From Bacillota bacterium (GTDB lineage Bacteria > Bacillota > Clostridia > Acetivibrionales > DSM-1351), in the NCBI GenBank assembly GCA_023439045.1, contig JAEXOY010000036.1:99884-163883 (forward strand): 64,000 nucleotides of DNA. The letters run 5' to 3'. Below the pieces are notes generated by a model, which made no database searches, had not been told where the DNA came from, and was given only the letters and a program-made list of their open reading frames with translations. The stretch's first letter is position 1. Each line of letters opens with the position of its first letter. The position numbers and the translations under genes are program-made. Shown here piece after piece: positions 8,786 to 17,061 of the stretch.

Positions 8786-8913
8786 AGTCTATTTATGTCG
8801 TGTAGTAGTTAAGACTAATAAATTATAAGTCTATTTATGTCTGTATAGTATTTAAGTCAAATAAATTATAAGTCTATTTATGTCTGTATAGTATTTAAGT
8901 CTAATAAATGTTG
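8786..8913. repeat. Three-copy 42-43-bp tandem repeat upstream of purB
   Basis: Copies at 8786-8827, 8828-8870 and 8871-8913 each begin AGTCTATTTATGTC. Copies two and three are almost identical and copy one is more diverged. On the minus strand each unit carries a TTGACT- or TTAGACT-like hexamer and an AT-rich stretch, so promoter or binding-site repetition is possible. Confidence 0.85.
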
Positions 8914-8987
8914 CGCATATATTATTATACTGTAAAACACGAATATTTGCATTAAAAAATATAAAAATGTTCGTATTAAAAATTCAC

Positions 8988-9014
8988 AAAAAAAGTGCGG
9001 GACTTACATCCCGC
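8988..9014 (-). terminator. Intrinsic terminator of the aminotransferase gene
   Basis: On the minus strand GCGGGA (from 9014) pairs with TCCCGC (to 8997) across a six-base loop and is followed by ACTTTTTTTG. The GC stem and seven T's make a convincing terminator. Confidence 0.85.
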
Positions 9015-9166
9015 TTTAGACATTTATGAATATGAGATTGTAATTAATACATTACAATTTTAACTCATGTAAAATTATAATATTATTTGTAGCATAATTC
9101 AAGCTATTAAAGCAACTTCTTTACCTTTTAAAGTAACTTCTTTGCCTTTAAAGTACTTAATTACCG

Positions 9167-10438
9167 TTAAAGCAATTTCTTTGCACTAACAAGTTGAACA
9201 CATATTGCTAATATCTCAATTGCTTTTTTAAGTTCCTCAATTGGAGGCAAAGTTGGTGCAATTCTGATATTTCTATCCTGCGGGTCCTTTCCATATGGAT
9301 AGGTAGCTCCTGCCTTTGTTAAGACAACACCTGCTTCAAGGGCCATTGAAGCTACTTCTTTTGCGCAGTTATCCATTGTGTTCAGGCTTATAAAATACCC
9401 ACCGTTTGGTTTATTCCAGCTAGCAATATTTTTGCCTGCAAGTTCCTTTTCAAGTATATCCAGAACAGTATCAAATTTAGGCTTCAAAATCTCTGCATGC
9501 TTCTTCATATGAGCCTTAATTCCGTCCATATTCTTGAAGTACTTAACATGTCTGAGCTGGTTTACCTTGTCATGGCCTATAGTCTGTATAGTCAGACTCT
9601 TCTTGATATAATTCATATTGTCAACGCTTCCAGCCATAACTGCTACTCCAGCACCTGAGAAGGAAATCTTTGAAGTTGAAGCAAACATATAAACCATATC
9701 TGGGTTACCTGCAGCCTTACATGCAGCAAGGATATTCTTTAACTGATCAGGCTCATCTGTAAGATCGTGAACACAGTAAGCATTATCCCAGAAGATTCTG
9801 AAATCCTTTGCAGCAGGCTTCAAAGCAGCAAATCTATCAACAACTTCATCAGAATAAGTTATTCCGTCCGGATTGCTGTACTTTGGAACGCACCAAATAC
9901 CTTTTATGCTGTCATCAGAGCTTACCAAACGCTCTACTGCATCCATATCTGGCCCGTCCTGCTTCATATCTACAATAATCATTTCTATTCCAAAAAGCTC
10001 ACAGATAGCAAAATGCCTGTCGTATCCAGGACTAGGACATAAGAATTTTACCTTATCTAGCTTACACCAAGGAGTACTTCCCATAATTCCAAGTAACATG
10101 GCACGGGAAACAGCGTCATACATTAAATTCAAGCTGGAATTACCACCGATAATAATCTCATTGGCAGCAACACCTAACATTTCACCAAAAAGTGCTTTTG
10201 CTTCTGGAAGTCCATCAAGTCCACCATAATTCCTTGCATCAGTTCCGTCATCTGCTTTTTTCAATTCGGACGACTTTATATCCAGCATATCCATGCTCAA
10301 ATCAAGCTGCTCGGTACATGGTTTTCCACGAGTCATATCAAGCTTGAGATTTTGAGCTTTAAATACTTCATAACGATTTTGAAGTTCATTAATTATAGCA
10401 TTTAATTGTTCCTTTGATAATGATTTAAAGTCTGACAT
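9167..10438 (-). CDS. Class I aminotransferase (aspartate aminotransferase, type Ic-like)
   Basis: The 423-residue PLP enzyme matches the subgroup Ic aspartate aminotransferases known from actinobacteria and Clostridia, recognised by the opening LDMTRGKP motif (about 33-40). The PLP pocket is visible: IIGGNSSLNLMYD (phosphate-side helix), CPSPGYDRH, the YSNPDG asparagine (N189), FWDNAYCVHD (D218, Y221) and the Schiff-base lysine in ASTSKISFSGAG (K257). The C-terminal NIRIAPTLPP arginine would bind the substrate carboxylate. It likely interconverts aspartate and oxaloacetate with glutamate and 2-oxoglutarate, but other acidic or aromatic amino acids are possible. It is a single-gene unit ended by a strong terminator. 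Confidence 0.88.
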   Translation of the reverse strand: MSDFKSLSKEQLNAIINELQNRYEVFKAQNLKLDMTRGKPCTEQLDLSMDMLDIKSSELKKADDGTDARNYGGLDGLPEAKALFGEMLGVAANEIIIGGNSSLNLMYDAVSRAMLLGIMGSTPWCKLDKVKFLCPSPGYDRHFAICELFGIEMIIVDMKQDGPDMDAVERLVSSDDSIKGIWCVPKYSNPDGITYSDEVVDRFAALKPAAKDFRIFWDNAYCVHDLTDEPDQLKNILAACKAAGNPDMVYMFASTSKISFSGAGVAVMAGSVDNMNYIKKSLTIQTIGHDKVNQLRHVKYFKNMDGIKAHMKKHAEILKPKFDTVLDILEKELAGKNIASWNKPNGGYFISLNTMDNCAKEVASMALEAGVVLTKAGATYPYGKDPQDRNIRIAPTLPPIEELKKAIEILAICVQLVSAKKLL

Positions 10439-10810
10439 AATAATCCCCTTTCAATACCTTTACGCTATGTAGCTTAACCTTAAAATTATTCTAATACACA
10501 TTATATTTTTTTGCAAGTTTATTATATAGGATATTCAAATTATTTTTAATTATATAATAATAGTATATGTATATGAGCATTAAATGCAGGATGTGTTTTT
10601 ATAAATTTCAATCATATTGTATACATTTTATCTAATTTATTGAGCCCAATAAATGCAATTTTTATAAATAAAGTATAAAATCATTAGTTTTACTACAAAA
10701 GAAAGGAAAAAGTAAGCGGAAAGGAATATTTTCACTAAGTATAAGAAAAGAAGCAACCAAAACGATTGCTTCTTAGGAACTTATTGATATCTTAAATTGA
10801 ATAACTAAAT
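10439..10810. other. Intergenic region between the aminotransferase and dipeptidase genes
   Basis: This 372-base AT-rich gap holds no gene. Its right part is the aminotransferase leader. The left end carries the dipeptidase terminator. I see no riboswitch or RNA gene. Confidence 0.6.
10745..10774 (-). terminator. Intrinsic terminator of the dipeptidase gene
   Basis: A perfect 9-bp stem (10748-10756 with 10766-10774, nine-base loop) is followed on the minus strand by TTCTTAT, about 37 bases past the dipeptidase stop. The T tract is interrupted, so efficiency is uncertain. Confidence 0.7.
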
Positions 10811-11752
10811 TTACTTAACAACCTGTTTTATCACCCTCATAAAATTCAAACCTGCTATCTTATCAACTAGCTGCTGACTATAGTTGAGCTTTAGCAGCTC
10901 ATTAAATATTTTATAAATATCCTGAACCCCATCAAGTCCGCCCGGAGTACTATCAATGCCATCAAAATCAGCCCCAAGGCCCAACGTATCTTCTCCGGTA
11001 AGTGCAACTATATGTTCAATATGCTTAATAACACAAGCCAAGTCTGCGTTTCCGTCGTTTGCGAGGAAATCCGGACAAAGGTTTATACCGGTAACTCCCC
11101 CGTTTTCTTTCATTGCAAGTAGCTGATCGTCCGTAAGATTTCTTCTGTGTCCACATATACTCTTTGCATTTGAATGGCTTGCAATAATAGGGTCAGTCGT
11201 TCTTTTAATTACGTCCCAAAAGCCGCCCTCTGATAAGTGAGATACATCAACCATCATTCCTAGCTTATTCATTTCGCTAACGACTTCTATGCCAAACGGA
11301 GTGAGGCCCCCACCGGTAATAGCATCAGCTACACCATCTGCAATCTGGTTTCTGTAATTCCATGTAAGTGTGATGGCTCTAACACCTAGTTTATATAGCA
11401 TTCTTAATGCTGAAATACTTCCCTCCAGGGCGTCCCCGCCTTCGATAGTTAGCACAGCAGCAATCTTCTGGTGTTTGATTGCTGACATGATGTCGTTGTA
11501 ATTACAACACAACATTATGTCGTTACTATTGAGTTTTATTTCGTTATATAGGCGGTCAATAATATCCATTGCCCTTCTTAAACCGCCCATTTTTGCCTGT
11601 GTTGGTGAAATATATGCGGCAAAAAACTGAACAAAACCATCTTCATAATTTTTCAGTCTTTTTATATCAATATGTCCCTTGTTTTCTAAGAGAGCTTCCT
11701 TTGAATCCATTATAGTTGTAATGGTATCTGAATGTGCGTCTACAATTAACAT
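10811..11752 (-). CDS. Membrane dipeptidase (peptidase family M19)
   Basis: M19 renal-dipeptidase relatives are binuclear zinc enzymes that cleave dipeptides, including those with a D-residue. The N-terminal HxD metal motif is DAHSDT (H7, D9). The bridging glutamate lies in LTIEGGDAL (near residue 106), the later histidines in VDVSHLSEGGF and ASHSNAKSICGHRRN, and the closing aspartate in GADFDGIDSTPGG. At 313 residues it is full length for the bacterial form and has no signal peptide, so it is probably cytoplasmic. GGAGGA precedes the ATG. It is the last gene of the minus-strand run that starts upstream with ylqG-ylqH-yraN. Confidence 0.92.
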   Translation of the reverse strand: MLIVDAHSDTITTIMDSKEALLENKGHIDIKRLKNYEDGFVQFFAAYISPTQAKMGGLRRAMDIIDRLYNEIKLNSNDIMLCCNYNDIMSAIKHQKIAAVLTIEGGDALEGSISALRMLYKLGVRAITLTWNYRNQIADGVADAITGGGLTPFGIEVVSEMNKLGMMVDVSHLSEGGFWDVIKRTTDPIIASHSNAKSICGHRRNLTDDQLLAMKENGGVTGINLCPDFLANDGNADLACVIKHIEHIVALTGEDTLGLGADFDGIDSTPGGLDGVQDIYKIFNELLKLNYSQQLVDKIAGLNFMRVIKQVVK

Positions 11753-11809
11753 ATGAGTCCTCCATTAACCTGATTCAGAACATTATAAAAGTATAAAAAG
11801 ATTTTAATT

Positions 11810-12382
11810 TTAAAAAGCGTTCTTTAATAGGTGTAGATTCTGTATTTCATGTAAGCTATTATAGTATATCTCAATAACATCAAACCTTACGCAGTAATTT
11901 TTACTACGGTTTTGTGACAAATAAATATTTGCAAGCGTCCTGATTCTTTGCTGCTTTTCATAAGTAACTGCTTCTCTTGGTAACCCAAAATAACAAGATG
12001 ATCTCGCTTTTACCTCTATAAAACAAATATATTCTGCATCATACGCAATTATATCAATTTCTCCAAATCTGCTGACTCTAAAATTTTGCTTGATCACTTT
12101 GTAACCACTACTAGCAAGATATTCACATGCTTGTTGCTCAGCCCATGCCCCTATCTTACGCTTATTGAGGGTAGATACATTGTTGATGGCTGTCTTTGTA
12201 TCTGAAGCTGCCTTGTCCATGAATGTTGCATCTTCTGATGCAGCTTTTTTATGAGCAGATGCACTTTTCATGAATGCTGAATGTTCTGATGCAGTTTCTA
12301 TATGAGCAGATGCATTTTCTTTTAATGATGGGGCTTTTTGAGTGGGTTTTTGTAAGTCTTCAAATCCATTGTGCTTATCCAT
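11810..12382 (-). CDS. yraN: UPF0102 endonuclease-like protein YraN with repeat-rich N-terminal extension
   Basis: The last 120 residues are a complete YraN/UPF0102 domain: KIGAWAEQQACEYLASSGY, then GEIDIIAYD and the PD-(D/E)XK-type core FIEVKAR, ending in a VRFDVIEI strand. The family resembles Holliday-junction resolvases, but its exact function is unsettled. Unusually, about 65 residues of Ala/Ser/His/Lys-rich imperfect repeats (SASAHKKAASE-like) precede the domain. I start at the ATG at 12382, which has AGAGG seven bases upstream; an ATG at 12412 is possible and would lengthen the tail. It follows ylqH by 58 bases and belongs to the conserved rnhB-ylqG-ylqH neighbourhood. Confidence 0.9.
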   Translation of the reverse strand: MDKHNGFEDLQKPTQKAPSLKENASAHIETASEHSAFMKSASAHKKAASEDATFMDKAASDTKTAINNVSTLNKRKIGAWAEQQACEYLASSGYKVIKQNFRVSRFGEIDIIAYDAEYICFIEVKARSSCYFGLPREAVTYEKQQRIRTLANIYLSQNRSKNYCVRFDVIEIYYNSLHEIQNLHLLKNAF

Positions 12383-12440
12383 ATATGTACCTCTTTGATG
12401 CTGTCTCTCCATTTAGCTCATTCTCTTCAAGCGGTTTATT

Positions 12441-12761
12441 CTAGCGGTTATTTATACTGTCGCCGTAATACCTATCAATATTCCCAATAAAGATCAAAAT
12501 CTCAGCTACTACATCATATATTTCAGGCGGGATTTCATCACCTATACTTAATGAAGAAAGGGTATTTGCGAGGTTTGCGTCCTTGTAAACGGGTACATTG
12601 CTTTCGTTTGCTTTATCAATAATCCTTTGTGCAACCTCGCCTTTTCCTGTGGCAATGATTTTAGGCGCTCTATCGGTATCAGGTGAATATTGAAGAGCAG
12701 TGGCCTGCTTAATTTCTTTATTTTTGTCAACTGCTCTTTTTTCTACTCTCTTATTTACCAT
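12441..12761 (-). CDS. ylqH: Stand-alone FlhB C-terminal-domain protein (YlqH-like)
   Basis: This 106-residue protein matches only the cytoplasmic C-terminal domain of the flagellar export switch FlhB: ATALQYSPDTDRAPKIIATGKGEVAQRI, NVPVYKDANLANTL and IGDEIPPEIYDVVAEIL. The four membrane helices of FlhB are absent, and the autocleavage NPTH motif that precedes this domain is not present (the stretch reads IKQATALQY). Bacillus subtilis has the same arrangement in ylqG-ylqH between rnhB and sucC. AGGAGG lies eight bases before the ATG, 12 bases after the ylqG stop, so the two are co-translated. Together they mirror the FliK-FlhB substrate-specificity pair. Function is not established. Confidence 0.88.
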   Translation of the reverse strand: MVNKRVEKRAVDKNKEIKQATALQYSPDTDRAPKIIATGKGEVAQRIIDKANESNVPVYKDANLANTLSSLSIGDEIPPEIYDVVAEILIFIGNIDRYYGDSINNR

Positions 12762-12773
12762 TTGTACTGCCTC

Positions 12774-14966
12774 CTAGAGGGTAATGTCTATGCTGTTTGG
12801 CTTCTTTATAAATTCTTTTTGAGCCTCGGCCTCAAAGTTTACTATATTTATTGGCTCGTCCAAAAGCTTAAAAGTATAGTCCACTAATCTATAGCCCTTT
12901 GACAACAGTGAATTATACAGTTCTCTATGGTTCTCCTTCAAAATGGGGAAAATGTCACTGTTTTCAAGGCGGAAATTTGTGCTTATATCCTTTTTGTCAA
13001 TACTTAGCAATGTATCAATACGTCCAGCATTTTCGCTATCCAACGATATAAGTACCGTTAGGTTTGATGGGTCCAATTTCTTTGATTTAGAGCCCCTTTT
13101 GAGCATATATAGTTCACCTGTAGTATCCTTGTTGAACATACTAAGCGGCAGCTGCATATATGAGCTGTAATTATTAAGCTGATTTAGAAAGCTCATGTTA
13201 CTGTCGAGACTACCTGACAAATTCATCATAGAATCTCTTGCAAAGCCACTTAATTGCGAAGCTAAGTTCTTTATGTTTGATACGCTATCCTGGAGATCTC
13301 TGAATAGCTTCATTGGGTTTAATAACTGGTTATCATCGGAATCTAGCTTAACAAATAAACCTTTGAGGTTATCTGCCTGAGCCTTCAGCTCTTTGTGAGG
13401 TGATTGTTCAGCCAAGCTTTCCATATTGTGAAGCTTTGAAAGCAGACTTGCAGTTTGTGCATCTAATTGCTTAATAAGTGCATTGTCTTTGAAGATTGAT
13501 GAAAGAGAGCTCAAGCTGGATTTTAATGCGTCCAACCTCGAAATTAATGCCTTGTTGTCAGATGGCTCTGCACCAATGCGCTGCTCAGGTCTGTTACCAC
13601 CTTGCGCCAGCGCCCCAGCCGCATTCTGTGCCTGTACTGTGCCCACTGCGCCACCCGTACCATGCATCGCACCTGCCCCGCCTACACTTTGTGCCTGTAC
13701 CGTAGCACCTGCCCCGTCCCCGACCTGAGCAGCTGTTTGTGCCACGTTTTGTGCTTGAGCTTGAGCAGCTGACATGCCAGAATTTTGTCCCTGTGCCGAA
13801 GAGATACCGCCCTGCACGTTGCCCGCTTGCTGAGGGTCAGCTGCCTTCATGCCTGCAGCAGTGCCTCCAGTGGTAGCAGCATCAAGCTTAGCGCTGTCCA
13901 CGTTTAGTGTGGCCGCAGCCTGTGCTGTCTGCGCTGATGCAGAGTTTGGGCCTGCCTGCGCGCCGATAGTATTGTTCTGACCTGCAAGGGGTGCCGTTGC
14001 ACTGTTTTGTGTACCGCTCTGTGTTGCGGTAGCAGGCCCTGCACTTGTCGTGTTAGCTGATGCTGAGCCGGCTGCAGCTTTCCCGGAGGCTGCAACGTCG
14101 GTGCCAGTGCCCGTAGCAACATTTGGTTGGCCAGCCGCGGCCGACGTTGCAGCTGGGTTAGCGGTAGCACCGGTCGTAGCAGGTGGTGCACTTGCGCCTT
14201 TAGCTGTTGCTTGTAGCGAATTGGAAAGTCCATCATCATTTGTAGTCAATTCGCCCAATAGCTGAGTAAGCTTCTGCAACATAAAATTGGTTTGTTGACT
14301 TGAACTATCTCTATTGTTAAGTAAACTTATTAAACTTTTCAGATTTGTTGTTATATCCGATAATTCTTGACTAAAATCACCCGTCAAATGCTGATTTATG
14401 ACTTTAACAAGCTCATTTATATCATTGCCTATTTTGAGTCTTCCTGCTAAAAGGTTTTTCAACTTCTCAATGCTACCGTTGTCATTCATGCGTGTAGCCG
14501 TTACAAAGCTTGCTGCTTTTGCATCTATGTCGGTATTAGCCTTCATAACAGTAGCTGTTTGAGCAACTGATTCTCTAGTGATTGGAACATTTCGCTCTGA
14601 TAATGCTTTTGCAATTTTAATGTTTTCTTCAGTGGCAGGAATGTCCTGTTCAGAAAGTATATTCTTTATTGATGCAAGAGGGTCAGTTTCAGCTTGTTGA
14701 ACAGTATTTTTAACCGTCTCAAGTACAAGCCTTCCATCCGAAAACCCTTTTACGCTGAAATTCATATGTTCGCCAGCTTTTAATAGTTGGGGATTGAGTG
14801 TGTTGGCAGTAAATTTTGTACCATCAGATAACTTGAGCACTGCCTCGTTACCAGCGGTATTGATTACCTGAGCCCTAATTGTATCCCCTGGCTGAAGCTT
14901 TGACAAAATGTCAGCATTGCCATTAGACAATCCGTTATAGCCCATTATTTGCCCATCAATTCTCAC
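12774..14966 (-). CDS. ylqG: FliK-like protein YlqG with long Ala/Gly/Gln-rich linker
   Basis: This is a large protein of about 730 residues. The N-terminal 100 residues form a beta domain (PGDTIRAQVINTAGNEAVLKLSDGTKF), followed by helical segments to about 250. A low-complexity Ala/Gly/Gln/Thr/Ser stretch spans about 255-465 and is strikingly GC-rich at DNA level (about 13,560-14,230). The conserved C-terminal domain (about 590-730: LPLSMFNKDTTGELYMLKRG, ...TNFRLENSDI...) resembles the FliK C-terminal hook-length-control fold. The partner is the FlhB-like YlqH immediately downstream. I prefer the GTG start at 14966, which has AGGGGGT seven bases upstream, over the ATG at 14987, which has no convincing site. 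Confidence 0.8.
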   Translation of the reverse strand: MRIDGQIMGYNGLSNGNADILSKLQPGDTIRAQVINTAGNEAVLKLSDGTKFTANTLNPQLLKAGEHMNFSVKGFSDGRLVLETVKNTVQQAETDPLASIKNILSEQDIPATEENIKIAKALSERNVPITRESVAQTATVMKANTDIDAKAASFVTATRMNDNGSIEKLKNLLAGRLKIGNDINELVKVINQHLTGDFSQELSDITTNLKSLISLLNNRDSSSQQTNFMLQKLTQLLGELTTNDDGLSNSLQATAKGASAPPATTGATANPAATSAAAGQPNVATGTGTDVAASGKAAAGSASANTTSAGPATATQSGTQNSATAPLAGQNNTIGAQAGPNSASAQTAQAAATLNVDSAKLDAATTGGTAAGMKAADPQQAGNVQGGISSAQGQNSGMSAAQAQAQNVAQTAAQVGDGAGATVQAQSVGGAGAMHGTGGAVGTVQAQNAAGALAQGGNRPEQRIGAEPSDNKALISRLDALKSSLSSLSSIFKDNALIKQLDAQTASLLSKLHNMESLAEQSPHKELKAQADNLKGLFVKLDSDDNQLLNPMKLFRDLQDSVSNIKNLASQLSGFARDSMMNLSGSLDSNMSFLNQLNNYSSYMQLPLSMFNKDTTGELYMLKRGSKSKKLDPSNLTVLISLDSENAGRIDTLLSIDKKDISTNFRLENSDIFPILKENHRELYNSLLSKGYRLVDYTFKLLDEPINIVNFEAEAQKEFIKKPNSIDITL

Positions 14967-15074
14967 GTTTTGTACCCCCTGATACATGGATTTAAGCTCT
15001 CAATAAATTTAAGGATAATGATAAGAAATAACTATATCAGCTAAAATACATGATATAGAACTTACAAAATAATC

Positions 15075-15845
15075 TTATGCATTAATAAAATTCTTTACGA
15101 AGCTTAATCTATGTATCGGACAAATACCGAATTTTTTAATAGCAGAAATGTGTTGAGCAGTTCCATATCCCTTATGAGTAGCAAATCCGTATTCAGGATA
15201 TTGAGAATCCAGCTCGCAAATAAGCCTATCTCTAGTAACCTTTGCAAGTATGGATGCAGCAGCGATAGAAAGGCTCAAGGCATCACCTTTTATGATAGGA
15301 ATCTGTTTTGTGCTGATATCTTCTAATTTTACAGCGTCGAGGAGTATGCAGTCTGCCCGCTGAGAAAGCCCGCAAATTGCTTCTCTCATTGCCTTTTTTG
15401 TAGCATTGAGAATATTTATTTCATCTATACATTTTTCATCTACAATTGAAATGCTATAGGCAAGGGCCTTTTGCTTTATTTCATCAAATAGCCTGTCGCG
15501 AACTGATTCACTAAGCTTCTTTGAATCATTGACACCCTCTATTAGCAATCCCTTAGGAAGAATTACAGCCGCAGCAACCACCGGACCAGCTAACGGGCCT
15601 CTGCCAGCCTCATCCACTCCGGCAATAAAGGAGTATCCTTCATTGTATGCCATATTCTCGTATTCCAACATTTTTGTGAGACGAGCCTGCTCTTTATCTT
15701 GTTTTTGCTTGAGCTTGGCATATTTATCTAGTAGCTTATCAACATTGTTACCCTGTTCTTGTAACACTTGAAGCTCATTTATTGCATCATTAACTGCAAG
15801 ATCCTTGACTAAATCAAGTATCTGCTTTTGTGTCATCTTTTGCAT
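15075..15845 (-). CDS. rnhB: Ribonuclease HII
   Basis: RNase HII cuts the RNA strand of RNA-DNA hybrids and removes misincorporated ribonucleotides. The signature VDEAGRGPLAGP sits at 77-88 and supplies the catalytic Asp-Glu pair; DAVKLED and IIKGDALSLSIAAASILAKVTRD supply the remaining acidic residues, and EYGFATHKGYGT is the conserved C-terminal block. The first 65 residues are a lysine/glutamine-rich helical extension seen in the longer Firmicute RNases HII. GTGAGGTC lies before the ATG. It occupies its usual place between rbgA and ylqG. Confidence 0.96.
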   Translation of the reverse strand: MQKMTQKQILDLVKDLAVNDAINELQVLQEQGNNVDKLLDKYAKLKQKQDKEQARLTKMLEYENMAYNEGYSFIAGVDEAGRGPLAGPVVAAAVILPKGLLIEGVNDSKKLSESVRDRLFDEIKQKALAYSISIVDEKCIDEINILNATKKAMREAICGLSQRADCILLDAVKLEDISTKQIPIIKGDALSLSIAAASILAKVTRDRLICELDSQYPEYGFATHKGYGTAQHISAIKKFGICPIHRLSFVKNFINA

Positions 15846-15899
15846 TTTGACCTCACACCGCTTATCTATAATTACTTAATTATTACTTTTCTGTATCCT

Positions 15900-16110
15900 T
15901 ATCTTCTGGGATATCATTTTACATATTGTCGTTTGCGATATCGTTCTGTTTATTGTAATACATCATTGCTTATAGTCGTATGCAACATCATTACTTATCG
16001 TCGTTTGCGATATCGTTTTGATTGTTATCGATTGGAATTTCATTTTGTTTATCGTCGTTTGAAATATTACTATGTTTCTTATCTTCTGCACTATCATTTT
16101 GCTGCTTGTT
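15900..16110. repeat. Degenerate short repeats across the 3' end of rbgA and beyond
   Basis: An 18-base word (GTCGTTTGCGATATCGTT) occurs at 15928-15945 and again at 16000-16017, embedded in related ATCGTCGTTTG/ATATCATTTTG units through about 16,110. The right part encodes the Asn/Asp/Lys/Gln tail of RbgA. The left part continues past the stop codon without being translated. Confidence 0.8.
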
Positions 16111-16989
16111 GCTTGAAATGTCACTTGGCTGCTTGTCATATGGCTTCTCAAGGGTAATTCGTCCAATCTTCCCGCCCCTGAACTCATCCAGTACTATAGC
16201 AGAAATTCTGGAATAATCTATTTCTCCCCTTGCAATAATACAGCCGCGCTTTCTGCCAACCGTCTCAAGCAGTTCCAACTTTCCAATATCCTTTACAGAA
16301 TCATAATCCAGCTTGAAGCGGGTACATAGATTTTGAGGATAGGTTTGCAGCAATCTATAAAGTAACTCCATTGCTACTTCGGCAGTATCCAAAACATCGT
16401 CCTTAATGGCACCTGTAAAAGCAAGGTTCTTGCCAACCTCTACATCTTCAAACTTTGGCCATAATATACCTGGGGTATCCAAAAGCTCCATTTCAGGGCT
16501 AATTCTAATCCATTGCTTACCCCTTGTAACCCCCGGCCTATCACCAGTAACAGTCATAGCCTTGCCAACAATTTTATTTATAAAGCTTGATTTACCTACA
16601 TTTGGAATACCTACAACCATAGTACGTATAGGTGTAAATATTTTACCTTTTGCTCTGTCTCTCTCAATCTTTGGAGCCATAATCTCTTTGGCCCTGGCTT
16701 TTACTTCGTTAATACCCTTACCATTAATAGAATTAATAAGGATACACTTAATACCCTGACTCTCATACCACCTGACCCATTGTCTGGAAATATTGTCGTC
16801 AGCTAAGTCCGATTTATTGAACACTACCAATCTTGGCTTGTTATTCACCAAGGAGTCTATTTCTGGGTTTCTGCTACTGAATGGTATCCTTGCGTCTAGC
16901 AATTCAATTACAACATCCACCAGCTTGAGATTCTCGGCTATAAGCCTTCTTGTTTTGGCCATGTGACCGGGAAACCATTGAATATTCAT
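15991..16989 (-). CDS. rbgA: Ribosome biogenesis GTPase RbgA (YlqF)
   Basis: RbgA is a circularly permuted GTPase needed for late assembly of the 50S subunit. The permuted order is clear: the G4 motif NKSD (58-61) comes first, then G1 GIPNVGKSS (127-135), G2 around GVTRG and G3 DTPG (171-174). The N-terminal WFPGHMAKTRR is the family hallmark. The C-terminal RNA-binding domain follows to about 285. The last 45-50 residues are an unusual Asn/Asp/Lys/Gln-rich repeat tail not found in typical 280-residue homologues; its repeat units run on past the stop. It is 73 bases downstream of lepB. Confidence 0.95.
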   Translation of the reverse strand: MNIQWFPGHMAKTRRLIAENLKLVDVVIELLDARIPFSSRNPEIDSLVNNKPRLVVFNKSDLADDNISRQWVRWYESQGIKCILINSINGKGINEVKARAKEIMAPKIERDRAKGKIFTPIRTMVVGIPNVGKSSFINKIVGKAMTVTGDRPGVTRGKQWIRISPEMELLDTPGILWPKFEDVEVGKNLAFTGAIKDDVLDTAEVAMELLYRLLQTYPQNLCTRFKLDYDSVKDIGKLELLETVGRKRGCIIARGEIDYSRISAIVLDEFRGGKIGRITLEKPYDKQPSDISSNKQQNDSAEDKKHSNISNDDKQNEIPIDNNQNDIANDDK

Positions 16990-17061
16990 AAAAAAGTTCC
17001 ATTCCTTTAAAAATTTTAGTGGTAGTATTGCATTTATAGCTTAATATAAATAGCACACTAT

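Larger units (their letters stand above)
8631..9166. other. Intergenic region between purB and the aminotransferase gene
   Basis: This 536-base gap holds no gene. It contains the AT-rich purB leader, a three-copy 42-43-bp tandem repeat (8786-8913), the aminotransferase terminator (about 8988-9014), and a short degenerate repeat of AAAGTAACTTCTTTG type near 9108-9180 that runs into the aminotransferase stop. Confidence 0.7.

Noticed and set aside
13904..14239. Gln/Arg-rich 111-codon frame within ylqG
   Set aside because: It is an alternative frame of the GC-rich linker; stop codons are rare there because of composition.
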